This document shows positions 8,753 to 17,775 of a DNA stretch of 64,000 bases, in pieces. This DNA comes from Nostoc sp. C052. GTDB taxonomy: Bacteria; Cyanobacteriota; Cyanobacteriia; Cyanobacteriales; Nostocaceae. Location of the stretch: assembly GCF_013393905.1 (NCBI RefSeq), contig NZ_CP040272.1, positions 6,010,001 to 6,074,000 of the forward strand, read 5' to 3'. The notes beneath the pieces are model-generated. The model did not search any database. It was given only the letters and a program-made list of their open reading frames with translations, and had not been told where the DNA came from. The first letter of the stretch is position 1; each line of letters begins with the position of its first letter. The translations under genes and the position numbers were made by a program.

Positions 8753-9301
8753 TTAAATTAAAAACGGACGCGCCAGAAAAAAGCTAGAAACAGATTTAGC
8801 ATCTACCGGCTCTCCCTCCAGAATAGCTTTTTCTAATTCTTCGGGAGTCAAAAACACAGTTTCGATATCCTCGTCTCCATCTTGTGGTGGTGGTGTCTCC
8901 AGCTTTTCTAAATCTCGCGCCAGAAAAGCATAGATAATTTCATCAGAATAGCCGGGAGCTAGGAAAAATTCGCCTAATTTATCCCATTTTTGGGCACTAT
9001 AGCCAGTTTCTTCAGCGATTTCACGCTGTATTGTTTCTAAAGGCTGTTCATTTACTTCCACTGTCCCCGCCGGAAATTCTAATATCCGTCCCTGAATTGC
9101 AAAACGATACTGGCGCACCAGCACAAGTTTACCTTCTGCTGTCACTGGCACAGCTAGGGCACCACCAGGGTGACGAATACATTCCCATTCTCCTTCTGAT
9201 TTATTCGGCAAACGCAAGCGATTAACTTCAAAATCAAACTTGCGTCCTTTATAAAACAGGCGTTGTCTTAGTAGTTGTGGTAATTCTCTACCTAATGGCA
9301 T
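8753..9301 (-). CDS. Nudix hydrolase, ADP-ribose pyrophosphatase type
   Basis: 182 residues with a perfect Nudix box, G-TVEVN-E-QPLETIQ-REIAEETG-Y (about residues 78-100), matching GX5EX7REUXEEXGU. Upstream lies the RQYRFAIQGRILEFPAG segment typical of ADP-sugar pyrophosphatases (NudF/ADPRase), and the region after the box has APGYSDEIIYAFLARDL, also typical. It should split ADP-ribose to AMP and ribose 5-phosphate in the cytoplasm. It is first of a two-gene unit with the ADP-ribosylglycohydrolase and lies just downstream of folK on the same strand. Confidence 0.88.
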   Translation of the reverse strand: MPLGRELPQLLRQRLFYKGRKFDFEVNRLRLPNKSEGEWECIRHPGGALAVPVTAEGKLVLVRQYRFAIQGRILEFPAGTVEVNEQPLETIQREIAEETGYSAQKWDKLGEFFLAPGYSDEIIYAFLARDLEKLETPPPQDGDEDIETVFLTPEELEKAILEGEPVDAKSVSSFFLARPFLI

Positions 9302-9354
9302 ATTAAAATCTGATTATCTGTGAATACAGAGGCAAAATCAGCGTTCTTCTACCT

Positions 9355-9885
9355 TTAAGGATGGTAATTTTTATTGCCCACCCATAAATGTACATCTGAA
9401 CAGTCTACCTCTTTCAGCAGTTCTTTAATAACACACCCGGAAACTGGTTCTAGCCAATCTGGCGCAATTTCTGCTAGTGGTACTAACACAAAGGCCCGAT
9501 CCCGCATTCGTGGGTGGGGAATCTGGAGATTTGGCGTATCCATCACAATGTCATCATATAATAACAAATCTAAATCTAGGATGCGTGGTCCCCAGCGTTC
9601 CTGACGCACACGCCCAAATTGTTGTTCAATCCCTAACAAAATTTCTAATAACTGCTGGGGTAGAATTTCTACCTGCAATGTGACGCAGCCATTGAGGTAA
9701 TCTGGCTGTGGTGGCCCTACAGCTTTGGTTTGATACCAGTTGGATCTGGCTTCTAAGAGAATACCTGGCGTTTGGGCTAAAATCTCTACTGCTGCTTCTA
9801 AAACTGTCTGGGAATCGCCGATATTACTACCAAGGGCGATGGCGCTACGTCTGGGTTTTGCTTTGGCGTAGCTAGCAATAGGCAT
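9355..9885 (-). CDS. folK: 2-amino-4-hydroxy-6-hydroxymethyldihydropteridine diphosphokinase FolK
   Basis: The HPPK enzyme of folate synthesis, which transfers pyrophosphate from ATP to 6-hydroxymethyl-dihydropterin. The N-terminal motif SAIALGSNIGDS, the substrate-loop segment (SNWYQTKAVGPPQPDYLNG) and the signature RWGPRILDLDLLLYDD with its two metal-binding aspartates are intact; IPHPRMRDRAFVLVPLAEIAP follows. I start at the ATG at 9885, because CAGGAGAGTCAG lies directly upstream; an ATG 25 codons earlier (9960) would add a tail unusual for the family. With that start the protein is 176 residues, a normal size. Confidence 0.92.
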   Translation of the reverse strand: MPIASYAKAKPRRSAIALGSNIGDSQTVLEAAVEILAQTPGILLEARSNWYQTKAVGPPQPDYLNGCVTLQVEILPQQLLEILLGIEQQFGRVRQERWGPRILDLDLLLYDDIVMDTPNLQIPHPRMRDRAFVLVPLAEIAPDWLEPVSGCVIKELLKEVDCSDVHLWVGNKNYHP

Positions 9886-10152
9886 CTGACTCTCCTGAAG
9901 TAAGCTGATTTCGGGCTGTCTTTGGGGATACTTTGCTGCACCTGTTTCAGGAAATGTCAATAGTTATATTGCTAATATCAAAATTGCCAGCATTTTTACA
10001 AAACTAAATTAATCAAATCTAAAAAACATTATTTTTATGATGAATTTAGTTAATTAATTTATGGGATATTATACTAACACAAAGGTAGTGCTATAACCCC
10101 AAAGCTGATTGATGGTTGGTTATATAGTTACTACTTTGAGCGAGGAACTGAC

Positions 10153-12522
10153 GTGGGGAAGCTAACCTCCTGGTTCAAGCGAAGACCAACTAATTTGAGT
10201 GACTCTGGACAAGGAGGAACAAATGAGAGCTTACCACCAGCAAATCTGGCGCAGACGAGGCAGTTACCGAGCAAAATGAAAATTTTACCATCTAGGATGA
10301 GGGCCAATAGGGCAACTGGCGGTAAACCATTCTACCGCCGCATCTGGTTTTGGGCAGGCTTGGGTGTAGGTGGTGGAATAGTCGCCTTGATCTACGTCAT
10401 CAATTCAATAGATCGGACTTTGCCAGATCAGTCCGAGTTGAATGCCGTACTCAGAGAGCAAACACTGACCATTAAAGCTGCTGATGGCAGCATATTACAA
10501 CAACAAGGTGAAGCAACCAGAGAACAGCTAAAGCTGGAACAAATACCAGATAATTTAAAAAAAGCTTTCATCGCCTCAGAAGATAGAAGATTTAAGCAAC
10601 ACAACGGAGTCGATCCGCAAGGGATTGTGAGAGCAGGTTTGAATAATTTGCGATCGCAAGGTGTGGTAGAAGGTGGTAGCACCATCACCCAACAACTAAC
10701 ACGGATTCTGTTTTTGAAACAAGAACAGACAATCTGGCGCAAACTCAAGGAAGTCCGCCTAGCCCAAAAACTGGAGCAAGAATTAACCAAAGATCAGATT
10801 CTAGAGCGTTACCTGAATCTGGTTTATTTGGGATCTGGAGCTTACGGTGTGGCAGATGCAGCCTGGGTATATTTTAGTAAGTCGCCAGACCAACTTTCTC
10901 TAGCAGAAATGGCAACGATTGCGGGATTAGCTCCTGCTCCTAGCTTGTACGCTCCCGACAAAAATCCCGAAGCGGCAATCCGGCGGCGTAACTTAGTATT
11001 ATTACGGATGCAAGAAGATGGAGTTATTACCCCAGAACAAAGGCAAGCAGCTATCCAGGAGCCATTAACCCTTAAAAGCAGTTTACCCAAACGAGTCCAA
11101 GTAGAATCACCCTACTTTACCAGCTACATTCAAAAAGAATTGCCGAAGTATGTTTCTGCTAATGTCCTAAAAAGTGGGGGTCTAGTAGTAGAAACCACGC
11201 TCAACCCAAGTTGGCAAAAAATTGCAGAAGAAGCAGTTGGGAAAACGTTACGAAATCAAGGACGCTGGGAAAACTTTAAGCAAGCAGCAATGGTAGCCAT
11301 AGACCCCCGCAACGGTGAAATTAAGGCAATGGTGGGGGGAAAAGACTTTGGTAAAAACCAGTTTAATCGGGTTACTCAGGCACAACGGCAGCCAGGATCG
11401 ACATTTAAAGGGTTTGTATATGCAACTGCGATCGCTAGCGGTAAAAGCCCCTACGATAGCTATGAGGATTCGCCCTTTGTCGTAGACGGCTATGAACCGA
11501 AAAACTATAGTGAAAACTTCCACGGTTCAATGAACATGAGGGATGCCCTCACCCGCTCTGTTAATATTATTGCGGTGAAGGTGTTGATTGATGTGGGATT
11601 TACGCCCACGATAAAACTTGCCCATGATATGGGGATAAAATCTGAACTCAAGCCCACCTACTCTTTGGCTCTTGGCTCAAATGAAGTCAATCTACTAGAG
11701 TTGACCAGCGCTTATGGTAGTTTTGCGACTCTTGGATTGCACACAGAACCTCATGGTATTACCCGCATCCTCAACCGCCAAGGCAAAGTAATCTGGTCAG
11801 CTAATTTCAAGTCAAAACGGGCCCTTGACGCTGACAGTGCCGCCATCATGACTTGGATGCTACGCAACGTTGTCGAGGCGGGAACTGGTGGTGCTGCCCA
11901 ATTAGATAATAGACCAGTTGCAGGCAAGACCGGTACCTCAGACGAAGCCCGCGATTTATGGTTTATTGGCTACATTCCCCAGATGGTGACAGGAGTCTGG
12001 CTAGGTAACGATGATAACCGTCCTACAGATGGTAGTAGTAGTAGTGCCGCTTACACCTGGCACGAATTTATGGAAAAAGCGGTAGAGGGGATGCCAGTAG
12101 AAAAGTTTCCCAAACGACCCAAATTAGAAGGTCGCAAAGGCACAATCAAAGCCCAGTCCATTAAACCCAAGCAAGTGGTGAATCGTTCTATTGCCTCTGA
12201 TGATGACTCAGAAGGGGAAAGTGCTAGAAATTCTGAGGATAGTGGTTCATCTCAAAGACGGAGAAACCGGAGGAGCTATTCTCAAGATGAACAGCAATCA
12301 AGCGATTCTACCCCAAGACGGAGAAGGCGCGATCGCAGCGAATCAAATTCTAGTAACTCTTCAGGGGAATCATCTACCCCACGGCGGCGAAGAGTAGAAT
12401 CAGATTCTCCCTCGCCTCGAAGAACTCGGCCAGAGTCGTCTCCTAGCAATAGTTCCGGTTCTTCAGGTTCTTCATCGCCACAGCCTAGCTGGCGGGATAG
12501 ACTTAGACCTCCTAAGGATTGA
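10153..12522 (+). CDS. Class A penicillin-binding protein (PBP1A-type)
   Basis: 789 residues from a GTG preceded by AGGAA. A basic cytoplasmic tail and one membrane helix (about residues 62-84) anchor it. The glycosyltransferase domain has EDRRFKQHNGVD (about residue 141, catalytic Glu) and GGSTITQQLTR (about 174). The transpeptidase domain has STFK (about 415), SVN (about 469) and KTGTS (about 591), so both activities in peptidoglycan synthesis look intact. From about residue 655 the tail is low-complexity, rich in Ser, Arg, Asp and Pro (SSQRRRNRRS, TPRRRRRDRSES, repeated). Many cyanobacteria carry several class A PBPs, so I give no number. Confidence 0.93.
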   Translation: MGKLTSWFKRRPTNLSDSGQGGTNESLPPANLAQTRQLPSKMKILPSRMRANRATGGKPFYRRIWFWAGLGVGGGIVALIYVINSIDRTLPDQSELNAVLREQTLTIKAADGSILQQQGEATREQLKLEQIPDNLKKAFIASEDRRFKQHNGVDPQGIVRAGLNNLRSQGVVEGGSTITQQLTRILFLKQEQTIWRKLKEVRLAQKLEQELTKDQILERYLNLVYLGSGAYGVADAAWVYFSKSPDQLSLAEMATIAGLAPAPSLYAPDKNPEAAIRRRNLVLLRMQEDGVITPEQRQAAIQEPLTLKSSLPKRVQVESPYFTSYIQKELPKYVSANVLKSGGLVVETTLNPSWQKIAEEAVGKTLRNQGRWENFKQAAMVAIDPRNGEIKAMVGGKDFGKNQFNRVTQAQRQPGSTFKGFVYATAIASGKSPYDSYEDSPFVVDGYEPKNYSENFHGSMNMRDALTRSVNIIAVKVLIDVGFTPTIKLAHDMGIKSELKPTYSLALGSNEVNLLELTSAYGSFATLGLHTEPHGITRILNRQGKVIWSANFKSKRALDADSAAIMTWMLRNVVEAGTGGAAQLDNRPVAGKTGTSDEARDLWFIGYIPQMVTGVWLGNDDNRPTDGSSSSAAYTWHEFMEKAVEGMPVEKFPKRPKLEGRKGTIKAQSIKPKQVVNRSIASDDDSEGESARNSEDSGSSQRRRNRRSYSQDEQQSSDSTPRRRRRDRSESNSSNSSGESSTPRRRRVESDSPSPRRTRPESSPSNSSGSSGSSSPQPSWRDRLRPPKD

Positions 12523-12555
12523 GGTTGTGGATTTGCATTGAAAAGAGGCAGAGGG

Positions 12556-12700
12556 GCAATACTTTTCGGTTAACGGAAAAAAGGGAATGGGAAAGGGGAA
12601 AGAAAAAACCTTTAACCTTTATCCTTTACCCTTTACCCTTTACCCTTTAACCTTTACCCTTTAACCTTTAACCTTTTCCCAAAACTCAACTTCGGGGGGA
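12556..12700. repeat. Expanded copy of the 'ttaaagg/cctttaa' palindromic repeat
   Basis: Between the PBP gene and the next start codon lies a left arm (caatacttttcggttaacgg), a purine-rich block (gggaatgggaaaggggaaag), then an array of heptamers alternating ACCCTTT and AACCTTT (about 12608-12675) and a right arm (cccaaaactcaacttcgggg). It shares order and wording with the elements at 23732-23842 and 31319-31444; here the pyrimidine block has expanded into tandem heptamers. Confidence 0.65.
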
Positions 12701-12765
12701 TGTTAGGTGATACGCTCATCTTATAGTGTGTTAAGTAGTGTTACCTAACCTTGGAGAATATAATC

Positions 12766-12996
12766 ATGCATTTATTTTTTATGCAAACAGCAGCACCAGC
12801 TATAGATGCTGGTCCTCATTTTCCCGTGGCTTTTACCTTGGTGTATGTTGTTGGTTTTGTTGCTGCTGTCACTATTGGGTCAATAGCTTGGTACAACTCG
12901 AAACGCCCCGCAGGTTGGGAAAGCAAAGAGCGTCCTGATTTTGTACCTAAGATTGATAAAGAAGAAACTCCGGGTCTGGGTGAACCGAAGTCATAA
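12766..12996 (+). CDS. Small single-helix thylakoid-type protein, resembles Psb35
   Basis: 76 residues from the ATG at 12766 (TTGGAG 10 bases upstream is the ribosome site). After a short N-terminus (MHLFFMQTAAPAIDAG) comes one membrane helix (AFTLVYVVGFVAAVTIGSIAWY, about residues 21-42) and a polar tail with NSKRPAGWESKERPD and EETPGLGEP. It looks like the small cyanobacterial protein family that includes Synechocystis Ssl2148, described as Psb35, a factor that stabilises the CP47 module during photosystem II assembly. That identification is from memory of the family's general shape and needs an alignment. It is monocistronic. Confidence 0.6.
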   Translation: MHLFFMQTAAPAIDAGPHFPVAFTLVYVVGFVAAVTIGSIAWYNSKRPAGWESKERPDFVPKIDKEETPGLGEPKS

Positions 12997-12999
12997 TTT

Positions 13000-13040
13000 A
13001 GTCATTGGTCATTGGTCATTGGTCATTAGTTATTAGACTT
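13000..13040 (+). repeat. Short tandem repeat of 'gtcattggtcatt'
   Basis: After the stop codon of the small membrane protein gene there are about four tandem copies of a 9-base unit (gtcattg followed by gt), then a decayed copy (gttattagacttttgac). This is the STRR type of repeat common in Nostoc; related units occur near 18190, 25690 and 57885. Confidence 0.7.
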
Positions 13041-13057
13041 TTGACTTTTGACTATGA

Positions 13058-13480
13058 TTAGTTTTGCACTTCAACCCAACGACGGTAAAGCTTTTGAATT
13101 TGTTTGAGAAGCGCAGTATGAGCCGGTTGAGTTGACTCATTCGGCTTTGCTATATCCTGCAATTCCGTCAGGAGTCTGGCTTCTTCGACGGCCACTTCGC
13201 CATCGCTATAAATTAAGCCACTGATGGCTTCAATTAGATTTTCACAATCTTCAAGGCTGGGGCGATCGCCTAAATACTCCCGCACCCACTCATAGCATTC
13301 TTTTGGCTGCACAGGAACTAATTCGTACAGCCAAGGCTTAATTTCTGGGTCGTTAGCTAAACCTTTTGCTTGAGCTATTTCGCGGAGATATTGCCGTTCT
13401 TCTGGCTGGATTCTGCCATCGATCCAGGCTGCTCCAATCAGGATTTTTACTAAGTTTTTCACATTGGAAGGGGAAACCAT
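13058..13480 (-). CDS. TerB-like domain protein
   Basis: 140 residues, all helical. The TerB-type pattern of two related half-domains is visible: VKILIGAAWIDGRIQPEERQ near the start and ISGLIYSDGEVAVEEARLL near residue 100; each has an acidic, metal-binding-like D-G-x-x-x-x-E-E turn. TerB domains are linked to tellurite resistance operons and to membrane-associated stress systems, but isolated TerB proteins in cyanobacteria have no known function. A strong ribosome site (AGAGGAGG) precedes the ATG at 13480. The gene lies just downstream of rsmB on the same strand, 57 bases away, so it may be co-transcribed with it. Confidence 0.82.
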   Translation of the reverse strand: MVSPSNVKNLVKILIGAAWIDGRIQPEERQYLREIAQAKGLANDPEIKPWLYELVPVQPKECYEWVREYLGDRPSLEDCENLIEAISGLIYSDGEVAVEEARLLTELQDIAKPNESTQPAHTALLKQIQKLYRRWVEVQN

Positions 13481-13537
13481 TGCTGCCTCCTCTGGTAGAT
13501 TCAGGCCTCCACCAAATCGTACAATCCCAAACAGTAT

Positions 13538-14950
13538 TCATTCGGAATTATTGGTTTTTCTTAAGCGCACCATAAAAAACCCATCCATGTCCTGTCGATG
13601 GGGCCAGACCTTAAACCATCCTTGTGGCGCGATCTGGGCAGAATCAGGTAACTCAAGACCTTTGGGAGACTCAATTTGCCAATCAGGTGACTTAGCTAAA
13701 AATGCCGAAATTACTTGTTCATTTTCTGCTGGATGCAGTGTACAGGTGGCATAAACTAGTACACCACCAGGCTTGACAAAATTCGATGTATGTGTTATTA
13801 ATTCTTGTTGCAGCACCGAAAGTTCTTGGACAGATTTTGGTGTCTGTCGCCAACGCGCATCAGCATGACGGTGCATAGTTCCCAAACCGGAACATGGAGC
13901 ATCGAGTAATACGCGGTCTGCGGTGTTTTGAAATTGGGTAAAATGACGACTGTCGCCGGTGTAAATCTGAATAGATTGTAAATTCAGCCGTTGAGAATTT
14001 TCTTGGAGTTTGCGAAGACGAGAAGAAGTGCGATCGCAAGCCCAAATTTTACCCTTATCCCCCATTAACTCAGCGATGTGGGTTGTTTTCCCTCCTGGTG
14101 CAGCACAAACATCAATTACCACCTCACCTGGTTGGGGGTCGAGCAAATGTCCTACTAATTGAGCGCTACTATCTTGTACAGTCCACCAACCCTCTGTGAA
14201 ACCCGGTAGTTTTTGAATTGATCCAGCACTACCAATTAATCGTAAAGCTTGGGGTAAAAAAGGAATTCGTTTCACCAAAACACCAGCAGATAGCAACGCC
14301 ATCTCAACTTCTTCAATAGAAGTACGAAGAGGGTTGATGCGTAAATCAATTGTTGGTGATTGGTTCATCCATTCACATAGTTTTTCTGTGTCGTCTAAAC
14401 CCAATTGTTCTAGCCAAACTTGAATAATCCAGTCAGGAAAGCTGTGTAAAATGCCCAAGCGTTCCACTGGGTTTTCTGGAAGTTGTAATGGATCAAAATG
14501 GGGGATTGGGGATTGGGGAAGTAACAAAGAATCTTTCTCCTCTGCTTCTCTGCCCCTCTGCCCCTCTGCTTGTCTGAGATACTGGCGCAATAGACCGTTA
14601 ACAAAACCTGTGAGTCCAGAAAAACCGTTTTCTTTAGCGAGTTGGACTGTGGTATTAACGGCAGCTGAGGCGGGAATACGCTCTTGATAACGCAGCTGGT
14701 AAAAACCCAGATGTAAGATGGTGCGGAGGTCTTGGGGCTGTTGATGAGATTTCTTTTTAGCGAGTTGATCGATAAGAGTATCGAGAGTGCGTTGCCTTCT
14801 GACGCTCCCATAAACCAATTCTGTCACCAAGCGGCGATCGCAATCAGCCAAATCAACTTTTTGTAGTACTCTATCTAGGGCAACATCAGCATAAGCCCCC
14901 TTATGAACATCTCGCAGGGCGATAAAAGCTAGTTGACGGGGGTTTATCAT
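13538..14950 (-). CDS. rsmB: 16S rRNA (cytosine(967)-C(5))-methyltransferase RsmB
   Basis: 470 residues: an N-terminal NusB-like RNA-binding domain (residues 1-125, RQLAFIALRDVHKGAYADVA onward) and a C-terminal SAM methyltransferase. The SAM motif VIDVCAAPGGKTTHIAELM is near residue 275, the catalytic-cysteine motifs LLDAPCSGLGTMHRHADAR near 345 and VYATCTLHPAENE near 397. It methylates C967 of 16S rRNA. Between the domains, about residues 125-151, is a low-complexity insert (AEGQRGREAEEKDSLLLPQS) encoded by a repeat made of 'cctctgcccctctgc' and 'ggggattgggga' units that are otherwise intergenic; the frame stays open through it. Confidence 0.93.
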   Translation of the reverse strand: MINPRQLAFIALRDVHKGAYADVALDRVLQKVDLADCDRRLVTELVYGSVRRQRTLDTLIDQLAKKKSHQQPQDLRTILHLGFYQLRYQERIPASAAVNTTVQLAKENGFSGLTGFVNGLLRQYLRQAEGQRGREAEEKDSLLLPQSPIPHFDPLQLPENPVERLGILHSFPDWIIQVWLEQLGLDDTEKLCEWMNQSPTIDLRINPLRTSIEEVEMALLSAGVLVKRIPFLPQALRLIGSAGSIQKLPGFTEGWWTVQDSSAQLVGHLLDPQPGEVVIDVCAAPGGKTTHIAELMGDKGKIWACDRTSSRLRKLQENSQRLNLQSIQIYTGDSRHFTQFQNTADRVLLDAPCSGLGTMHRHADARWRQTPKSVQELSVLQQELITHTSNFVKPGGVLVYATCTLHPAENEQVISAFLAKSPDWQIESPKGLELPDSAQIAPQGWFKVWPHRQDMDGFFMVRLRKTNNSE

Positions 14951-14994
14951 GGAAACTTGATTCAGGAGTCAGAAGGCTTTTGTATTCTAACTCC

Positions 14995-15150
14995 TAACTC
15001 TGCCAATTTTAGATTTTAGATTTTCAATTTTGGATTCAAGAAAAATTTAAAATCCAAAATTGAATAGCTCCTAACTCTATCAATTTTAGATTTGAATTTG
15101 GATTGAAGGAAAAATTTAAAATCCAAAATCTAAAATCCAAAATTGAATAA
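14995..15150. repeat. AT-rich palindromic repeats between invertase and rsmB
   Basis: Two related blocks, each with 'caattttaga' and 'attttggatt' arms that are complementary to 'aaaatccaaaattgaa' arms, occur in tandem with the separator 'ctcctaactct'. The same arms recur at 48708-48783 and 50305-50360. They can fold as long AT hairpins and sit after the stop of the invertase gene upstream of nothing else, so a role in ending or stabilising transcripts is possible. Confidence 0.65.
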
Positions 15151-15155
15151 CTTCC

Positions 15156-16613
15156 CTATCGAGACATGTACGGGTCTACTACACTGGCAATTTCAAATTC
15201 ACACGCTCTAGAAACCTGTTCTGCCGGTAATTTTCCAAAGCTGATTAATGGTAAGTATGTTGGGTTTGCCATCAGCTCTTTTGCTAATAAGAACCCAGTA
15301 ATTGTCCAAGTTTGATATTTCCTAGCTTGTTTCCCAATTAGTCGCCCTTTCTTACCGTCGTAATATTCTGGCCATTCATCTTCAAGGAGACGTGGTTGGG
15401 CAATTTCAATCGCTTTTTGTGCAAGACTTGTTTTGTTAGTTTTCACAGCCGCAGCTGCCAACATCCACATTAAAACTGGCCAACTACCAGCATTATGGTA
15501 AGACCAAGGTATATTTTTAGGATCGCATCCAGTTACAATCCTGTATTCTTCATGTTCTAAAGCGGGGAAACAAATTTTCATTGGCATATCTCCCACCAAG
15601 TCATCCCATCGTTCCTCAATGAGAGTCATAATTGCTTGTGACTGTTCTTCGGTGGCTAAGTCAGAAATGATTGCCATTAAGTTTCCGAGTGAAAAGAAAC
15701 GAGTATCTAGCTGTGACGGCCCAACATTACCTGCTAGATAACCACCTTTTTTGGGCAACCACTTATCTAATTCATAATAGGGAACAGAATCTACATATAT
15801 ATTGAACAGATTAACAGCACCCTTGCCATATTCTTCACTTTTGAAGCGGTAAATTGCATTCAGACGATTAATATCTATCCAATAATGCTGACGGATATGA
15901 GCGCATAAAAGAGGCAATCGGTTATCAATGGCTGCAACAATATCATAATTTCCTTGACAAATTAGCAGTTCACGAGATGCACGTAATGCTGTGTAGAAAA
16001 GGACTTGTAGTTCTAGAGGATGCCCATAAATGCCCATACGACGGTCAATCATACAAGCACCATCTGGAACCAACAGCGTTGGGTACATATCAAAACGATT
16101 CGCCAAGCAGATTTCCATGATCAACCTAATCCCACTTTGGAATTCAGGTTGATAGGCCAGAGAAAAATCTTCTGTGGCGACGACATAAGCACGCAATAAA
16201 ATAATCCACCATAGACAAGAATCTACCGGTGTAACTCTAGCGATCGCATGTTCGCCAAAGTCTGCTTCTAAATATTCTTGCCCATTTTCTGATATCACTT
16301 TAAAGCTAGCTGGGATTAATCCTCGTCCTGGCTTATAGGCATCTAATGCCTTTTCTTTAGGCTGTAACTTTAAGGTTTCTTCTAAGAAATTACGAACAAT
16401 ATCTGTTCTACCTTTAATCAGAAAAATTAGAGCAGAAGAGACAAAATCCCGGACAAAGCACTGATCGTAATTGAGCGCCTCTACAGAGGCATCATAAGCC
16501 GCTACTGTCCCCACAGGGCGACCTTGATAATAGAGAATTGATTTTTCTAGTGCTTGCCAGGCCTCTTCGACTTCTTTTGAATTTTCAGTAGTTTCCAATT
16601 CGTTTAGGTGCAT
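15156..16613 (-). CDS. Alkaline/neutral invertase, GH100
   Basis: 485 residues, matching the size and character of cyanobacterial alkaline/neutral invertases (InvA/InvB), cytoplasmic enzymes that hydrolyse sucrose to glucose and fructose. Recognisable GH100 segments are YDQCFVRDFVSSALIFLIKG (about residues 49-68), VTPVDSCLWWIILLRAYV, ICLANRFDMYPTLLVPDGAC, YGHPLELQVLFYTALRAS and IPWSYHNAGSWPVLMWMLAA. The catalytic aspartate and glutamate of this family fall in regions that look intact, but I did not place them exactly. In Nostoc these enzymes feed sucrose-derived carbon to nitrogen-fixing cells. The gene stands alone with 700 bases of non-coding DNA upstream. Confidence 0.92.
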   Translation of the reverse strand: MHLNELETTENSKEVEEAWQALEKSILYYQGRPVGTVAAYDASVEALNYDQCFVRDFVSSALIFLIKGRTDIVRNFLEETLKLQPKEKALDAYKPGRGLIPASFKVISENGQEYLEADFGEHAIARVTPVDSCLWWIILLRAYVVATEDFSLAYQPEFQSGIRLIMEICLANRFDMYPTLLVPDGACMIDRRMGIYGHPLELQVLFYTALRASRELLICQGNYDIVAAIDNRLPLLCAHIRQHYWIDINRLNAIYRFKSEEYGKGAVNLFNIYVDSVPYYELDKWLPKKGGYLAGNVGPSQLDTRFFSLGNLMAIISDLATEEQSQAIMTLIEERWDDLVGDMPMKICFPALEHEEYRIVTGCDPKNIPWSYHNAGSWPVLMWMLAAAAVKTNKTSLAQKAIEIAQPRLLEDEWPEYYDGKKGRLIGKQARKYQTWTITGFLLAKELMANPTYLPLISFGKLPAEQVSRACEFEIASVVDPYMSR

Positions 16614-17313
16614 CGCCAGAATAACTCCATTTTGGTTGTAAATTTGTGGTAGATGCGTCTTTATTTATTATTTTTGCTATTCTCAGCATAACAAAAACGA
16701 TTCCTTGAATAGCAAATATAATTGGGAGAAAATTTAATCAACTAACAAGGAATAAATCTGCTGAAATTTATGCAACTTTATTGTTAGCTAATTGCTGATA
16801 ATCTATTACTATTTTGGTGAATTATCGTTGTTGCTCTCCACCGCAAGTAGTAACATGATTCTTAAAAACAGTCACACAAGATATATTCTTAGATTATTTA
16901 TTGTTCCGTTGTATACCTGGAATCTTTACTTTAACAAACAAAAACATATCTTCAGTGCTGTTTAGGGTTTGTGTGAAGTTAAAACTGGTTACAGTATATT
17001 TACTTGATCAGGATTAGTTTTTGACACTAAGAAGTCAGATTATTCCCCTATTATCTAATAACTTATAACTTTTTTTCAGAATATGCAAGATGAATTCTCG
17101 AAAAACTTAATATGTCAATACATCTCAAGGGTTAAATATTACATAACACTAAGCTGTTACGTATACAACTTGCATTATCAGGGCACTCATGTTGCCCACC
17201 TCACAATCATATTGGAAAAATATTAGTGCAAATTAAAGGTGCAACAGCTTATCTCCTCAAATATTATTCATATTTTGACTAGCATCGATAAACTGCTAAC
17301 TTCATGTTATCTG
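16614..17313. other. 700-base gap, no gene seen
   Basis: AT-rich DNA upstream of the invertase gene. No open frame with a ribosome site stands out. It should contain the invertase promoter; no NtcA box of the form GTA-N8-TAC with a matching -10 was clear to me. Confidence 0.5.
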
Positions 17314-17577
17314 CTACTGGAATTCTTTATAAGCCTGATTAATTGCTTGCATTGAGGCTTTTGCGATCGCAGAACTATTAACATCAGGATGATACAATCT
17401 TGCTAATCGACGGTAGGCAATTTTAACAACATTGGGGCGATCGCTCTGATTTACGCCCAAGACTTCCCACCATTCCCCAGATAATCCAGAGTCGAGAGTA
17501 AATTCATTCCAAATCTGGATGCTTCCGCCATTACCGCCACTTACCAGTGTTTTACCATCAGGACTGAACGCCAGCAA
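17314..17577 (-). pseudogene. Remnant of a WD40-repeat/DnaJ fusion gene
   Basis: The open frame encodes the end of one WD40 blade (LAFSPDGKTLVSGGNGGSIQ, IWNEFTL) followed by a J-domain: WWEVLGVNQSDRPNVVKIAY, RRLARLYHPDVNSSA (with the HPD motif) and AINQAYKEFQ. In Nostoc such J-domains close long WD40 proteins. Here the upstream blades are gone: before the first residue the frame runs into a dispersed repeat (gcgtctcgtagaga, 17594-17607, read on the minus strand), and no ATG is present. I therefore call it a 5'-truncated gene. A short active protein from the internal TTG cannot be excluded. Confidence 0.75.
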
Positions 17578-17775
17578 GTGGCGCGTTTGCGGTAGCGTCT
17601 CGTAGAGAAAAAATCTTTCTGTCTCAAGGTAGGTAGAAACCCCACCCCTACTGTCGGGCTTAGTTTAATTGCGAATTGCGAATTGATTCATGTCTGTCAA
17701 TGCGTAAGTCCTAAGGTTTTTAGCCTTAACCCAAGCGTATTGCCCCAACCCCTTCTCCCAAATTGGGAGAAAGAC

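Noticed and set aside
12598..12680. Regularly spaced repeats suggestive of CRISPR
   Set aside because: The units are direct heptamers with no spacers. I found no CRISPR-like repeat-spacer pattern and no cas gene anywhere in the window.
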